A DNA stretch of 64,000 bases from Abelmoschus esculentus (GCA_035048815.1 JAUCBN010000016.1:8114501-8178500), one strand, 5' to 3'; shown: positions 1 through 12,012, numbered from the stretch's first letter. Numbers and translations: made by a program. The notes: generated from the letters alone by a model not told the origin.

Positions 1-1391
1 TCTTCTCTTATCTTTGAATATCTAAGTCCCGATCTTTCTTGAGCTTCTCTAATGCTGATGGTGCTTCTAGGGCTACCTTGCTTGAAGACGGTCCCTCATC
101 CCTCGGTACTCCTCGGAAAACTTCATCATTCACCCTTTGCTCCCTCAATTCTTCATATCGGGCCATGACTTCGAACTCTCTATAAGGCTGAACTCCCCTA
201 GGCGAATCCCAAGCTTTTACAGTCTGAGCTATCTTGGATCTATACCTTGCGCTTTGGTGTGAATAGCCGAAACTTGCCATCCCCGCTGTGGATGGTATGA
301 ACTGTCTTGATCCAAACTGTCTTCAAACTAACAATGGGCAATAAGCCGTTCTACCCCATATACCCGCTAATGGGATCCAATTGCTGTCTCCGCACCGATA
401 CTGAAAAAGTCATCCCCCTATTCAACCAGCAGGCTTTCCAAACGATGTCTGAATCTGTCAAATCCCGGAATAGATCGCTCCATTGGGCTTTGGTCTTCTT
501 CTCCAAAACGGAGCTCTTTAGGTGCTCTTCGATGGGCGAGTAAGTAGTCCTGAACCTTAAGGCGCTATACGGGGAGCTCCAACAGTGGCCTCTGAACCAT
601 ATCTCCAAAAACTGTGCACAACCCCAAAATATTCCTTCGCTGACCCTCTTACATGCGGTCAGTGATCTATAGGTCTCGGCTAGTATGGCGGGAACTAGAT
701 TTACGCCTTTGAACAACCTCTCGAACAAACCAACTGTGGATGGGTCTATGTGCTCGGGAGTTCTGGGAAATAGCACCAACCCATAGATGCAAAGGGTGTA
801 AATCCTTCTTGCTTTGGTGGGCTCTTCGCTGCTTACGGCTATCAAATCCTTGAAAACCTTCCAACTCACTCTTTGTCTTTCCTCGCTCACGTCTTTGTGG
901 TCGTGACCTGTTACCTTTTGGTCCCAAAACTCTTTATCTTTGCTGGTGATCTGCATCAATTTCTTCTTGAACCCTGAAGTGCTGTTGGGTTTCACATATA
1001 TCCTATCGCTCTTTATCGCTGGACAATTGATCAGAACTTCATATTCCTCTAGTGTGGGCGTCATGTCGATCTTCCCAAAGGTAAAACAGTTGTAGGCGGG
1101 ATTCCAGAACTACATCATCACTATCATTAGGTGTCTGTCAACAGGAACCTTCGCTAACAAAGCAATGTCTCCAAACTTCTTCTTGAATTGCTCTCTCATG
1201 TCATCACCCCACTGTTCCCATATCTCTTGAACTTCGGAGAGGCAAGGACTCTGATTTGTGCTAATTCTGACATACCCTTTCAATGTTGAGACACTCCCTG
1301 ATGGTAAACTATCACCTTTCTCGTGCTGAACTGACTCGGACCATGTCCAGACTTCCGTATTATCTTCGCCTATAATGATCCCATTTGACAT
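1..1391 (-). pseudogene. DUF7745-like ORF upstream of gag (broken)
   Basis: The reading starts at an ATG at 1391 (MSNGIIIGEDNTEVW) and stays in one frame to about 351, apart from a TAG at 1110-1112 directly before FWNPAYNCFTFGKIDMTPT. After GYMG near 351 the frame is lost and resumes in another frame at about 280 (MASFGYSHQSARYRSKIAQT), continuing past the window edge. The core block LEEYEVLINCPAIKSDRIYV and the conserved Trp/Cys positions recall the DUF7745 domain common in plant Ogre/Tat-type ORF1 proteins; that name is from memory and not from a search. The function of the family is unknown to me. With one nonsense codon and one frameshift this copy is not translatable as a whole. Confidence 0.65.
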
Positions 1392-2160
1392 TTTTGGATA
1401 CTTCTAACTTTACTGTTTTCCAAATTAATACCCATGCAAATGATATGCCAAGTAAAAATAAAATGCATAAAAGGACCAAAAAAACGAAAACAGAAAGAAA
1501 ATGTATTAGTAGGATAAATAAAAAGATAAAATAAAATAATAAAGAGGTGCTGAAAAAGTAACCATAAAGCAGTTCATAATGTAACAAAAAAGTAACCAAA
1601 GAACAGGATAAATTGCATAAAATAACCAGAGAGCAGGTTAAATTGCACAACATAACCAGAGAGCATGTTAATAGAGAAATCCTAAGTTTGGCGGCATTTC
1701 GGCAGCATACCGCCTTATCTTATGGTCCCTGTCTGGCTCTAGAAGGGGTAGGTTTCTACTCTATATGCGGTTTTTGGTCTAGACACTGGGTTCCCGAACT
1801 GTCGTTACCGTCTACTACGACGATAAGACATTGATTCAGTGGTATAGATCCCTTACAACGGAGGTGAAGACCCCACGATGCGTAAGGTTAGTATATCGGA
1901 AGCAGATAAAAATCCGAAACACGGAGCTGGAGAGTATCACGTCGGATAATATCTAACTCCCACTTAAGGGTAAAAGCTCGGGTCGAGAGCTTATGCATGA
2001 ATGACAAGATATATCATGAAAGTAAAAAGCTATCCTCATTCAAACAATGTTCACTTAACAATAAAATATTAAATTAATATCTATCTTCAAAATGCCAAAA
2101 TGCCACGTAAAATTTGAAAAAGTTAGGCCTGACTCATACACACAAAATATTTTTTTAAGT
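1392..2160 (-). other. OG1 leader between primer site and first ORF
   Basis: AT-rich, non-coding leader. The long hydrophobic reading on its minus strand is only translated T-rich sequence. It contains a short tandem array (1593-1675) and one arm of an inverted repeat (2031-2120). I see no other gene. Confidence 0.55.
1593..1675. repeat. 30-bp tandem repeat, about 2.8 units
   Basis: Units begin at 1593, 1623 and 1653 and share AACCARAGARCAGG followed by TAAATTGCA. The third unit is partial and the region 1559-1592 may be a more diverged unit. It lies in the OG1 leader. Confidence 0.75.
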
Positions 2161-2540
2161 CCACAGCGGAGTCGCCAAGCTGTCGCAACCTCTTTAAAAA
2201 CGAAAAATTAGGTGAAAAATAACTTGGCAATTGGTTTTGAAAAATATGAATTTATCAATTTTAATCTTGAAAAACTCAAATTTTAGGAATATATATAATT
2301 TAATTTTGAAAAATTGATTTGGAGTCTCCACTGACCACTTTGGTAGGTCAGACACCATAAAACAAACCAGAGATTCGTTTAAAAAATATTGGGTGCGGGA
2401 GTCGGTTACGTGTAAAGACGGCCCTTACAAATGCCTAAAAAATCGGTACCTTGAAAAAAATTACGTGGCATTGATATTTTGAAGATAGATATTAATTTAA
2501 TTTTCCATTGTTAATTGAACATTATTTGAATCAAGGATAT
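2031..2540. repeat. Inverted repeat spanning the OG1 primer site and LTR edge
   Basis: The arm at 2031-2120 in the leader is the reverse complement of the arm at 2451-2540 inside the LTR. A 26-bp core is perfect (2068-2093 against 2476-2501), and the rest matches with scattered differences. The loop of about 330 bases contains the primer site and the LTR edge. In RNA this would place the primer site in the loop of a long stem. Confidence 0.8.
2161..2177 (-). promoter_or_regulatory. OG1 primer-binding site, tRNA-Arg type
   Basis: The plus strand reads CCACAGCGGAGTCGCCA, closely resembling the 3' end of a plant tRNA-Arg including its CCA tail, so the minus strand is complementary to it. It sits three bases from the LTR edge at 2181, as expected for reverse-transcription priming. 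The tRNA match is from memory. Confidence 0.7.
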
Positions 2541-3199
2541 CCTTTTGATTTAGAAATTACATCACCTTTAAACTTGGATTGAACGAGACGTCCTCTACAT
2601 AGGAAACCTCACCCAAATTCAAAGGAATATAATTTCCTCCTAAAAAGGTTAAAATAAAATGCATGACCATTTTTATCTTGTTCATTTTAAATTCTAATCC
2701 TAAAAAGGCTCCATTAATTAAGTGTTTAAAACCTAAGTTACTAATGTTGCTAGTTGCTTACCTATCAATTTTATTTAATACTAGGCCTAAGTTATTTTAT
2801 CAAAATTCTAGGTTTAAATAGCACATTAATTCGATGCCAAGGTACACTCTCTTGGCCAACATCATGGAACGTTAAAACATCAGCCTCTTTACTGTATCCG
2901 AGACATAAGATTCAAATACTATTATTTACTAATTATCTCCCTATTTAATTAATTAATTAATTTAAGTGACTAGTCCTAGAGAGCTCTAAATTAATTAACT
3001 AAAATGTCTATTAGGTGATCTTCCTAAAATATGTCATGCAAAAACATAATGAAAGAAACAAACAAGATAAAAGGAACTTGATATTTTTATTAGAACATGG
3101 GAGTACAAGTTACATCAAAATTATCATCATGAATGAGTACAAAAGGGACTTACATTGATAAAGATCAAAAGGGACTAGGATTCAAACTTTAAAAGATGG

Positions 3200-3920
3200 A
3201 TTAGATTTAAATAAGTGTATAATTAATTTTAAAGTTTAGGATTTTTAATTAAATTAACTAACTCTAAACTTAATTAATCCTAATTAAAACCTAACTTGAA
3301 TTGATTTTAAGTTTTTAAAGTTTGATTAGAGTTGGATTAAACTCGATTAAGTTAATTTTAAATCTTATCTTAGAAATTTTAAATTAATTAAGAGACTTAA
3401 TTAAAGTAACTTCTAAATTTTAAGAATTTAATTTAACCCTAATTAAAGTTTAATTTGGTGAAACTTGGGCTAATTAGACTTAATTAATTTTAAATCTTAC
3501 GAATTAATTAAAATAATTAATTAAAATTATCTTCTAAATTTTAAGAATTAAATTAAACCTAATTGAAGCCTAATTTGGTGAATGTTTTAAGGTTTAAAGG
3601 CTTGACTAGACTTAATTAAGTTGGGTTAATTTTAAAACTTATTTTTAGAAATTAATTTAAATTAAAATAATTAATTAAAATTATTTTCTAAATTTTAAGA
3701 ATTCAATTAAACCTAATTAAAGTCTAATTTTTAAGTTTTAGGGGGTCAAATTAATCCAAAATTAGATCTAACTAGGTTAAATTAATTTCAAATAAACTTA
3801 AAAATTAAATTAAATTCTAACTAGAACCTAATTAATAAATTTTTAAGTCTTTCAAAAAAAATTATCCTAATTAAAGTCTAAAATAAATTAATTTTAAACT
3901 TAGGGGTCTAATTAGGGGTT
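3200..3920. repeat. Degenerate AT-rich tandem array inside the OG1 LTR
   Basis: The phrase TTCTAAATTTTAAGAATT followed by an AATTAAACCTAATTAAAG-like stretch recurs at about 3411, 3532 and 3686, with TTAATTAA-rich linkers. Spacing is roughly 120-155 bp, so this is an irregular array of diverged units. Confidence 0.55.
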
Positions 3921-4042
3921 TAGGGACCTAATTGGATAAAATCTAGGGCTCTAGGGACCTAAATTTAAGCTCTAGGGACTAGATTGAAAAACAATTTAAA
4001 CCTAGGAGGACTAAAGGGCAAATTTGCCCATAACCAGCTAAA

Positions 4043-4080
4043 ACACGCGGATCCGGGTTGAACCCGGATCCGAATCGTGT
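4043..4080. repeat. Near-perfect palindrome in the OG1 LTR
   Basis: Twelve-base arms (4048-4059 and 4061-4072) around a single G, built on GGATCC and CCGGGTT, are flanked by a further ACACG/CGTGT pair with a 3-base bulge. It is a strong potential hairpin in a GC-rich part of the LTR that otherwise borders AT-rich sequence. Confidence 0.85.
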
Positions 4081-4998
4081 GCCCGGCTGTCAAAACGGCA
4101 ACTTTTCATTCCTGAAAGTCCCCCCTGACCGTGTTGGCTCGGCCATTTGGACAGAGACCAATTCGGCCTGACTCGTTTTTCTCTGGGACAAAATCTCAAG
4201 CCCAGAACCTAGCCTAGAAATGGATCAAACACACCAATCTTTCTTGGTGTTATTCAAGAACACCAAGAACACTCCTTGAGGCCACCGCACCGACCGCCGT
4301 CCGATCGAACTTGTCGCCGCTCAAGCCTACTCCGACGAGTTTTCCGGCCGCCGCAACATGAAGCCGATCACTTTTCCGACGCCGCTTCCGATGCCGAAAG
4401 CGATTCCTGACGCCGGCGAGCTCGCCGGTGACCCAAAAAACGCTTAAAAACACTTCCAGAACCCAATTTTCTTGATCCAAAAGCCCTATATCCTCCTAAA
4501 TTACCCATCCGAAACCCAGAACTTCCTAAATCTCACCGAAACGGAACCCTTAGCCGTTCAAAACCTATCCAACTAATCCTCAAGATAAACCGAAAACCCC
4601 AAGCATAACCAAGATGATTATCAGATCAAAAAAAGACAAAAATCATAAGAATTACCTCTGTAATGCCGATTGTTGCCTTCTCCTAACTCCGGCATTGATT
4701 CTTCTCCTTCGATTCCTACCGATCGAAGCTTCTGAATTTCCAAACCCCCCCAATCCCAATCGGTTGAATCCCTTTTAAAGGGATTCAAACCTAAAAACCT
4801 AATCACACTCAAACACTATCTAATCCCTCTAAATCTTAACCGAAAAACCACTCCCCCAAATCCTTGAAAATCTAGCTGCATCCCCCTGTTTCTGTTTTTC
4901 ACGATTTCTGATTTTTTAATTTTTTTAAATATCTTATTATTATTTATATATTAATTATTTATTATTATTTGTTTCGTTATTTAATTCGTGTTGTCACA

Positions 4999-6092
4999 GT
5001 GAAGAATGGTCTTGGCCCTGGGGCAGGGGTTATTTCTGTGTAGGGTGCAGCAGTGAAAAATATGTTTGTTGGGAATTCTAAAAATTGCATTCCTTGAGAG
5101 GGGAAATTTTGTGTCATCATGTGTGCGAGAGTGTTGTTGAAGTCTCTCTGATACTCTATATATCATTGCTGTCGGAGGTCCATGTCTGTCGTCCTCTGTA
5201 GAATCTCCTGGTATGGATCTGTTGCGGCAGGGGCTTCGGTAGTTCCTGGTACGTCTGCTGTGTACTTCCCTCTGGTAGTGTAGTCAGCAGTCAACTGTTA
5301 AGGTGTTGCTTGCACTGGTTCTACTTGCATTATCTACATGACTTTGTGACAGAATTCTCTGGTCCAGCCTTACCGTTGATTTGTGTATTCATTTGTTTCT
5401 TCTATTTGGGTACCTACAGCAATACACAAGACAGAGAATAAACAAGGAAAATATAAAGGACCTCGTTCTTTCTTACCGCAATCATAAATTTCTTGAAGAA
5501 TGATCTCTCCAACATCTATGGTTCTCTTGTTGGTGATTGATTGGATGAGCACCAATCTTCATCTATCAACTGTGCTGTTGTAAGATGTAGGTATGAGGCG
5601 TCTCTTGACAAATGTGCACCAAAGCTTGGCTTCGGGTTTTAGGCTGATCCTTGTTACACAACCCTTATGGGCACCGATTTCCCATGGAGTATTGTCGTAA
5701 CAAAGTTCGTTCTTGATTTCTTCATAATCCTCATTAGTGACTCCTTCATAGAATTCACTATGTTCATTACGTATGGGGGCAAGGCCGTAGTGTTGGTTTA
5801 TTATCTCGGCATTAAGGGGTACTGGCTTGCCCCGACAGTAAACAAATAGGTTGCCCTCGCTCGGCATATGTGCATAGAATTCACGCATAATTGTTGTGTT
5901 TGCTAGGGGAGGCTGTAGGCATAAGATTTCCCAATCTTGACATTTGATTTTATCCATCAAGAATGTTTCAATGCCATAGTTGTGTTCATTCGAATATTGG
6001 AAACCTTGCTCCTCCCATAACTGTTCAGCAACAAATGATTTATTGAATCATTCAGCAACACCGGCAGTATAGAAGCGGTTGTAAGTAGCCAT
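4999..6092 (-). pseudogene. Extra 3' ORF of ATH1, PF20167-like, truncated
   Basis: The ATG at 6092 opens MATYNRFYTAGVAE, then a TGA. The frame continues with blocks homologous to those in ATH5 and ATH7: TIMREFYAHMPSEGNLFVY, RGKPVPLNAEIINQHYGLAP, ELCYDNTPWEIGAHKG, LKPEAKLWCTFVKRRLIPTS and VLIQSITNKRTIDVGEII. Further stops occur at about 5556 (TGA) and after TNEYTNQR near 5370. The last visible part, FPTNIFFTAAPYTEITPAPG, is cut at the OG1 LTR. As I recall, the block matches the 'putative plant transposon protein' domain (Transposase_32, PF20167). Its place 3' of pol is where Athila elements keep an env-like ORF, but I see no signal peptide or membrane segment. Function unknown. Confidence 0.72.
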
Positions 6093-6608
6093 AGATTATT
6101 CTTGAATATTTGGGATGTTGATGAGAGATTCTTTGAAAATAGATCTGAAAGATGCAAGAATGTAGGTAAGATTGTAGAGAGTATTGTAAGGATGATTTGG
6201 CAAGATTAACAAAGAATGCAAAGTGAATAGTTTCAACAAGAAAGTTGCTTATATAGGCCTCGACAGATATAGCCGTTTGAATTCTAGCTGTTTGGCTTTT
6301 CTGCCGTTTCAAATATTAACTGCCTTCTGGCAATTACTGCCGTGGTAGAAAATTCGCCAAATAACTGTTATACTGTTTCTACCCGTTGTAGCTATTGTGG
6401 CTCTGACATTGTGTAGTACCACGGCAGCGGACTTTCTGCTGTGCACTTTTTCTCTATTGTTCTTGCTTTATTATCCTAAACATAAATATATGAGATAAAA
6501 TATTTAAATATAATTATTGATATACTTAAATAAATAAATAAAAATTTTTTTTTAAAATTATTAACCTAAATTAATCCAAATATAATAATATAAAAAGTAG
6601 GGAAGAAA
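6093..6608 (-). promoter_or_regulatory. Spacer before the ATH1 extra ORF: acceptor-like site and TATA module
   Basis: After the gag-protease stop (6609-6611) comes an AT-rich run that ends in a pyrimidine-rich ATGTTTAG acceptor-like site (AG at 6477-6476, minus). Then follow AACGGCTATA, CCTATATAAGCA (TATATAA at 6249-6255) and CTATTCACTTTGCATTCTT, with the ATG at 6092. ATH5 has the same words in the same order. A core promoter or a spliced leader is possible; no transcript evidence is available. Confidence 0.5.
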
Positions 6609-8946
6609 TTAAGTTACTGGGGGAGTGCATGAAAATGCATCTCCCGATTTGTCCCTCTCTTTATGGCCACTATGATGTTTCTATGATTACTGGTCATCCT
6701 TATCAGGTTCTTCTTTGTGTACGGCCTTTTTTGTGGACTTAATTCTTTTTCCAAACATTCTGCCGAGCATGCTGCCAAAGCAAGATATTTTGGTGTTTGT
6801 GGCATAGATGGCCTTGCACTCTTCTGGATACTAAAAATTGTTTAGATTGCGGAAGGCATTGAGTTTGACTTGTTGGTCATTGACCCTCATAGTCAATTCT
6901 TCATTTTCAACATCAATTAAGATGTGTCTAGTAGTAAGGAAAGGTCTGCCCAGGATGATCGGTGTTTTTTTTATCTGCTTTACGATCAAGAACAAGATAT
7001 TCAGTTGGAAAAATAAATTTATCGACTCTTATCAGTATGTTCTTGATTTTTCCTTCGGGGTGTACATATGATCGATCCGCAAGTTGGAGTAGCACTGTTG
7101 TTGGTTTTGCCCTTCCTATATTGAGCTTTTGGAAAACAGATTTAGGCATTAGGTTGATGCTTGCTCCAAGGTCACACAAGGCCTTTCTTTTATAGTTATT
7201 CCCAATCGCACAAGGTATGGTGAAACAACCAGGGTCCTTTAGTTTGGGTGGCATGCTATTATGCAACATTGCCACGCACCCTTCAGTTGCTGCCACTGTC
7301 TCAAACTCACCTAGCCTCTTCCTTTTAGACACAATGTTCTTCAAGAATTTATCATAGTTGGGCATCTGTTCAATTGCTTCAACAAGTGGTAAGTTGATGT
7401 GGACTTGTTTCAGAATATCAAGAAATTTCTTGAATTGATGGTCTTGTTTCTGTTTGTTCAGCCTTTGTGGGAAAGGTGGTGGTGATCTCATATCATCCAG
7501 GGTTTCCTTAGATTGGAATTTAATACCTGGGACCACTGTTTGTCTTGTTGTCTCAGCAGGATGTGCAGGTGTTGCCGAGTTTTCTACTAGGGCATTTTCT
7601 TCATGCTCAGTCTATTTAGCATCCAAGTCCTCCTTATCTGTATCATCTTGTATTGTTTGGGGAGCTTTGGTTCCTGAATTACCCATTGTTTCTTTCAGTT
7701 ATAGGCCACTTCTTGTTGTGATTGCCTTGTACTGTTTATGCCCCATTCCCTTAGCAACTTCAGTATTGCTAGGTAATCCCCCTTGTGGTCCTGTATTTTG
7801 TCTTACAGCGAATTGACCAATTTGGGTTTCTAATGATTTTATTACAGCATCTTGGTTTTGTAGCCTCATCTCTGTTCTGTTCATGAAGTCATCAGTCCTC
7901 TTCATGAAATTACTATTCTCAACCATATATGATTCAGTTTTCATAATAAAAGCCTTGAGAGTATTCTCCAATGAATTCATAGGTTGTTGCTGCTGACGCA
8001 TCTGCTATTGCGGTAGTGACTGCTGCATCTGCTACTGCGATAGAGGCTGATAGTTGGAGGTCTGGTTGGTAGGGTTTAAGGCATTGTTTGGGTTGTTCCA
8101 TGAAAAGTTTGGGTGCCTTTTCCAAGCTGGATTGTATGTATTTGATATCATGTTGTTATTCCGATTATATTTTCCTACATAAAATCCATTTTCCTCATCT
8201 TGCATATATTTAGAAGAATTTATAGCCTTCACTTATTGAGTATTATGTTGTACTTGCATGTTCTGAACCATTTTTGTTAATGATGCCAACTGTGTTGCCA
8301 CCGAATTATTGGTTTCTAACTCATTTACTGTGGCCTTGCGTCTTAATCCTCCTCGCCAAGAAGTAGGAAATTGGAAATCGTTCCTTGCGAGTTTGTTCAG
8401 AATCTCTATAGCTTCTTTTGGGACTTGTCAAGGAGTGTGCCGTTTGCTGAGGCATCCAACATCATTCTAGTCGGGGCGTTGGTGGCATTATAAAAAAATG
8501 GTTACTTGCGTCCATAATGGGAATCCATGTAGTGGACATCTGTTCAATAACTCTCTGTATCATTCCCAAGCCTCGTACATAGGTTCGTCATCAGCCTGTC
8601 TAAATGAAGTGATTTCGTTACGGATTCTATCATATAAATTTGTAGGGTTAAAACTTGTAATGAATTATCGGCATAGTTCACTCCAAGATCCAATTGATCC
8701 TTCCGGAATACTGTTTAACCAGGTTTTGGCCCTATCCCTCAGTGAATAGGGGAAGAGTTTCAGCCTCAAAATATATTCATGTACTCCTTGGATTTTGAAA
8801 GAATTGCGTACTTACATGAAGGATTTGAGATGCTGCCTGGCATCTACTGTTGCAGTCCCACTGAATTGTCCAATAGTATTGAGCATATTGAATATTACTC
8901 GTTTAAGTTCAAAGTGGATTGCTTCAATCTCTGGTGTAACAACCCC
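6609..8946 (-). pseudogene. ATH1 gag-protease polyprotein with short tail (broken)
   Basis: Gag starts inside the conserved block TPEIEA-HFEL and includes IFNMLNTIGQFSG, RAKTWLNSIP, DRIRNEITSFRQADDEPMYE and a glutamine-rich stretch, with several stops and frameshifts. The zinc-knuckle segment found in ATH2 and ATH3 is missing; KAINSSKYMQ reads straight across (8205-8226). The protease region (7536-6928) holds CDLGASINLMPKSVF with the aspartic D-x-G motif, then DRSYVHPEGKIKNILIRVDK. After VNDQ the frame shifts into a tail with KISCFGSMLGRMFGKRIK and GDAFSCTPPVT, then a stop. RT, RNase H and integrase are absent rather than degraded. Gag assembles particles and protease processes them; this copy can do neither intact. 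Confidence 0.8.
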
Positions 8947-11900
8947 AATGTTTAATACATATTGAATATATTGTTTCTAACTAGGTTAAATTGCATCTAG
9001 CTAATACACCGTGATATGTGCTTAAAGTGTCTAAGTGAATTTGCATATAGAGAATGTCATGAAACCTTTGGAGGCTAGAAGTAGTCCCTAAACTTTGAGC
9101 ATGCTATTAAATGACTTGTAGATATTATTTTACGTTGAAAATTTACGTGCAAGCATGAAATATACTTAATTAAATATTGATAACTGTAATTTCACAATCA
9201 GTGAATAAAATTCTAGAAATTATGATTAGGTCCCTAAAACTTGTTCAATTAAATTAGTACTCGTTTTTCTTTAATTTCTGTTGCAATTGAACTCGGTTCT
9301 TGCATGAACATTTAGGATCTAATTAAAGCATTTAGAAAAGATAAAAGGAAAATTTTAATTTTTTTAGGGTTGTTTATCGGGGCGAGTCTCCGGATTAGTC
9401 TCGGTATTTCTCTTGTAGCTCGTTCGATTCGGGTGGTGTCTAGACCAGGTCGAGTGGGTAATAATATGGTACCTTCCTGATACATGCTTCTTATATATTA
9501 AATTGGAGTACAAGTTGCATTACTTGATTAGTTATGTACCATCTGTTATATGACACAGACATTAAAATTTGGATTGTAAGTTTTATTATCTAATTGTAAA
9601 TTGGTACATTCTTGTTGTGAATAACTTGAATTAATGCCTTGCTATGCATTTTCTCAAACAATGGAAATGAAGCATGTATAATTACTTGTTACTTGGCTGA
9701 TTTATACATGAATTGATTGAGATTAATTTGATATGGATTCAAGCATGACTTATTTTTAATTCTTTATGTTGTTTATTAAGGCATGTTATTGGTTGATGAT
9801 CTTGATTATATGGCTATTTGATCAAATTGAATCGATCTCTTATGCTTATAGAGCATATAATTCTTATATAAGTTATAAACATGAAAATTGGATTAGTTTT
9901 AGATGTTAGTTACCTCACTAATTACTTTTGTACTTCACTTGTATCTCTTTCTTCCTAAATCACAAGTTACCTCGACTGTTAGCTTGACTGGAGAAAGATA
10001 TAGCAAGGAAATACAAACAACCATCCAGAGTAACTTTGTTATGTTTAGCACTCCTAGTTGGTGGCACTAGGTAGTTTATAAGTTAAGTTAACATGCATTT
10101 TGAGCACCTTAGTGATCTTGGATGATTGTATATATGTATAATGTAATTTTAAGATCTTGGTTTGTACATAAGTTCACATGTTTGGTAATGTTAATATGTT
10201 GGATATGGATGCTTGGATAGCTTAATTGGTTGCTATGTGATTTAAATGTATAATGTTGCTTGTATGATAGGTTAGAGTAGGTCTTATTGCTCATATGTAT
10301 ATAATGTATTATAAACTAAAAGAAGGGATGTAATACATAACTTGTTAGGGGTTACTTGGTAAAGAAAAAGTTAACTTAGTACAAATTAGATTCAAATGAA
10401 ATAAGTATGTGATAAATTGAGTACTCATTTGAATAGCATTTTTATATGTTTTAGAAATGGTATTGAAAACTTAAAGTGTATGACTACATGTAGTAAACCA
10501 TGAATAATAGGTTGTGTTTTTCTTAAGAAATACCATTTCGTCTACTTGTAGCTTAAGATAGATCTAGGTGGTCACTTGAATTGGATATTGATAAAAATAA
10601 CAACTTGTGTAATAGTATGCAAAAATTATTAAAATATTTGATTTAGGTCAATTTAATGTTTTTCAATTATTTGATTGAAATTTGGACTATTTCGTCTTGG
10701 TGATAGTTGAATGATAAACTTTTTGCATAGAATAACTTGATTAATATGGATTACATGTTTGTATGTTATATTTGCACAATGGTTGGATAACATGAATCAG
10801 TTATAAAAAGTTTCATGAGTATTTAATTAATGCATAATCTCATATGCATCAATATATATCGAACATGACCAACACTAGCATAATATGGAATAAAACATTT
10901 TACGTGAGCAACGTAAAACTTATTTCAAAGTATAAAGAGGTTTCTCACACCTTTCCACACACCCAAAAGTTTGAAAAACAAAGTAAAATATTATCATAGC
11001 AGCCCACTCTCATAATTTACTCATCAAAAATTGATACTTGCTTAACAAGCCATCGATATTGAACCGATCTCTCTCAAACTTGATCTCCTACTTTTTGCCT
11101 TGTTTCAAGCAACAGAACTAGAGGATTTAATGCTCCAAATCGCACATAAACATCCCTCAAATTGGACCTACACATAGCGGCCCTTAAAACCTTAACCGAA
11201 AACCCTTAGAAACCATCAAAACATCTCCTGAACTTTAAGTACGGGATTAGATACGTTTAAAACACAATATAAACATCCTAATTCACAGAAAATCATAAAT
11301 TTAGAAAATTGATTTTTTCTTAAACCAAAAGATTAAAAACGATTTTACCAAGACAATAAATTGAGAATTTTAGTAAAGAACTCTTTAATTCAGAGGTTTG
11401 AAAGCTTCCTAACCTCTAAATCTGATCTAATATTTTCCAAGGTTTTAAAAAGTAAAAAAACCATTGAAAAAAAAGTTTTTTAAAAAAATAAAATTATAGG
11501 GAATTAACAAAACAGAATTAAATAAAAAGATTTAGTTTTTACCATAAAAAATCGACGGCTCTATTCCCTGGGGATAGGAAAAATGAAAATAATAATAAAA
11601 AAGGTTTAATTCTGATATAAAACAAGTTTTTAGGAATTAAATTAAGTTATTTGGGTTTTTAGGTTTTAAAACTTGGGTTAAGAGGTAATTAAATAAGCCC
11701 ATTGAAGGTTACATAAAATAGAATTACAATTTTATCAAATTTCCTTAAAGATTCAAAGTTTTGGCTTAGTTTTATAAAATTTTCCTCAAGTTTTCAATTT
11801 ATACAAAATATTCACTACTTTAATAAATCTTAGGGATTTAATGGTAAATTTTCAAAATTGAGTTTACCAAAGTTAAATATATAAAATAAGGATTTTAGAA

Positions 11901-12012
11901 TATTTTTCTCTATTTTATTTTTGATTTGAAACGATTTTTATGTATTTAATCTTGAACTAGGCTCTATCGGCATAATGGGTTCACTAACTTCTCGGCCCAA
12001 TTTTGGGGCACA
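8947..12012 (-). repeat. GYP1 3' LTR (Ty3/gypsy, about 3.07 kb)
   Basis: In minus-strand sense it begins TGTGCCCCAAAATTGG at 12012, directly after a purine tract, and ends near 8949 with a TTAAACA-like end. It is AT-rich and non-coding. Homology with 49896-51677, 51678-53221 and (inverted) 36031-36443 supports a dispersed LTR family; shared words include GGTTCACTAACTTCT and CCGAG-rich blocks. The left edge is uncertain by a few bases: gag homology of ATH1 stops at 8946, and the nearest TG is at 8949. Confidence 0.68.

Larger units (their letters stand above)
1..4998 (-). mobile_element. OG1: Ogre/Tat-like Ty3/gypsy retrotransposon, 5' part
   Basis: Read on the minus strand, the order is LTR (4998 to 2181), tRNA-Arg-type primer site, about 0.77 kb of leader, then a broken DUF7745-like ORF that runs off the window at position 1. 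An extra ORF upstream of gag, a long LTR and a tRNA-Arg primer are traits of the Ogre/Tat lineage; gag and pol would lie beyond the left edge. The LTR edge at 4998 abuts the extra ORF of ATH1, so OG1 probably inserted into ATH1. The lineage is inferred from this architecture, because no RT is visible. Confidence 0.72.
2181..4998 (-). repeat. OG1 5' LTR
   Basis: The plus-strand boundaries are TGTCGCAACC at 2181 and GTTGTCACA at 4998, giving TG...CA ends in either direction. Its length, about 2.8 kb, fits Ogre/Tat LTRs. The part near 4020-4800 is GC-richer with short open frames; 2500-4000 is very AT-rich with degenerate internal repeats. The partner LTR lies outside the window, so the ends rest on motif and primer-site position only. 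Confidence 0.7.
4999..8946 (-). mobile_element. ATH1: Athila-like element lacking RT/RH/INT, truncated at both ends
   Basis: In minus-strand order it holds most of gag (8946 to about 7540), protease (about 7470-6930), a short tail ending in GDAFSCTPPVT (stop 6609-6611), an AT-rich spacer with an acceptor-like site, a TATA-containing leader, and the extra ORF (6092 to 4999). The extra ORF is cut by the OG1 LTR; the gag start is lost at the GYP1 LTR. No RT, RNase H or integrase lies between protease and the tail, and ATH5 shows the same plan. Confidence 0.8.

Noticed and set aside
1360..1653. Minus-strand ORF of 97 residues, very hydrophobic
   Set aside because: Leucine/phenylalanine-rich translation of T-rich leader DNA with tandem repeats; no domain and no coding signal.
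4250..4480. Minus-strand ORF of 76 residues in the OG1 LTR
   Set aside because: Arg/Gly/Val-rich reading in the GC-rich LTR part; most likely chance open frame in untranslated LTR sequence.
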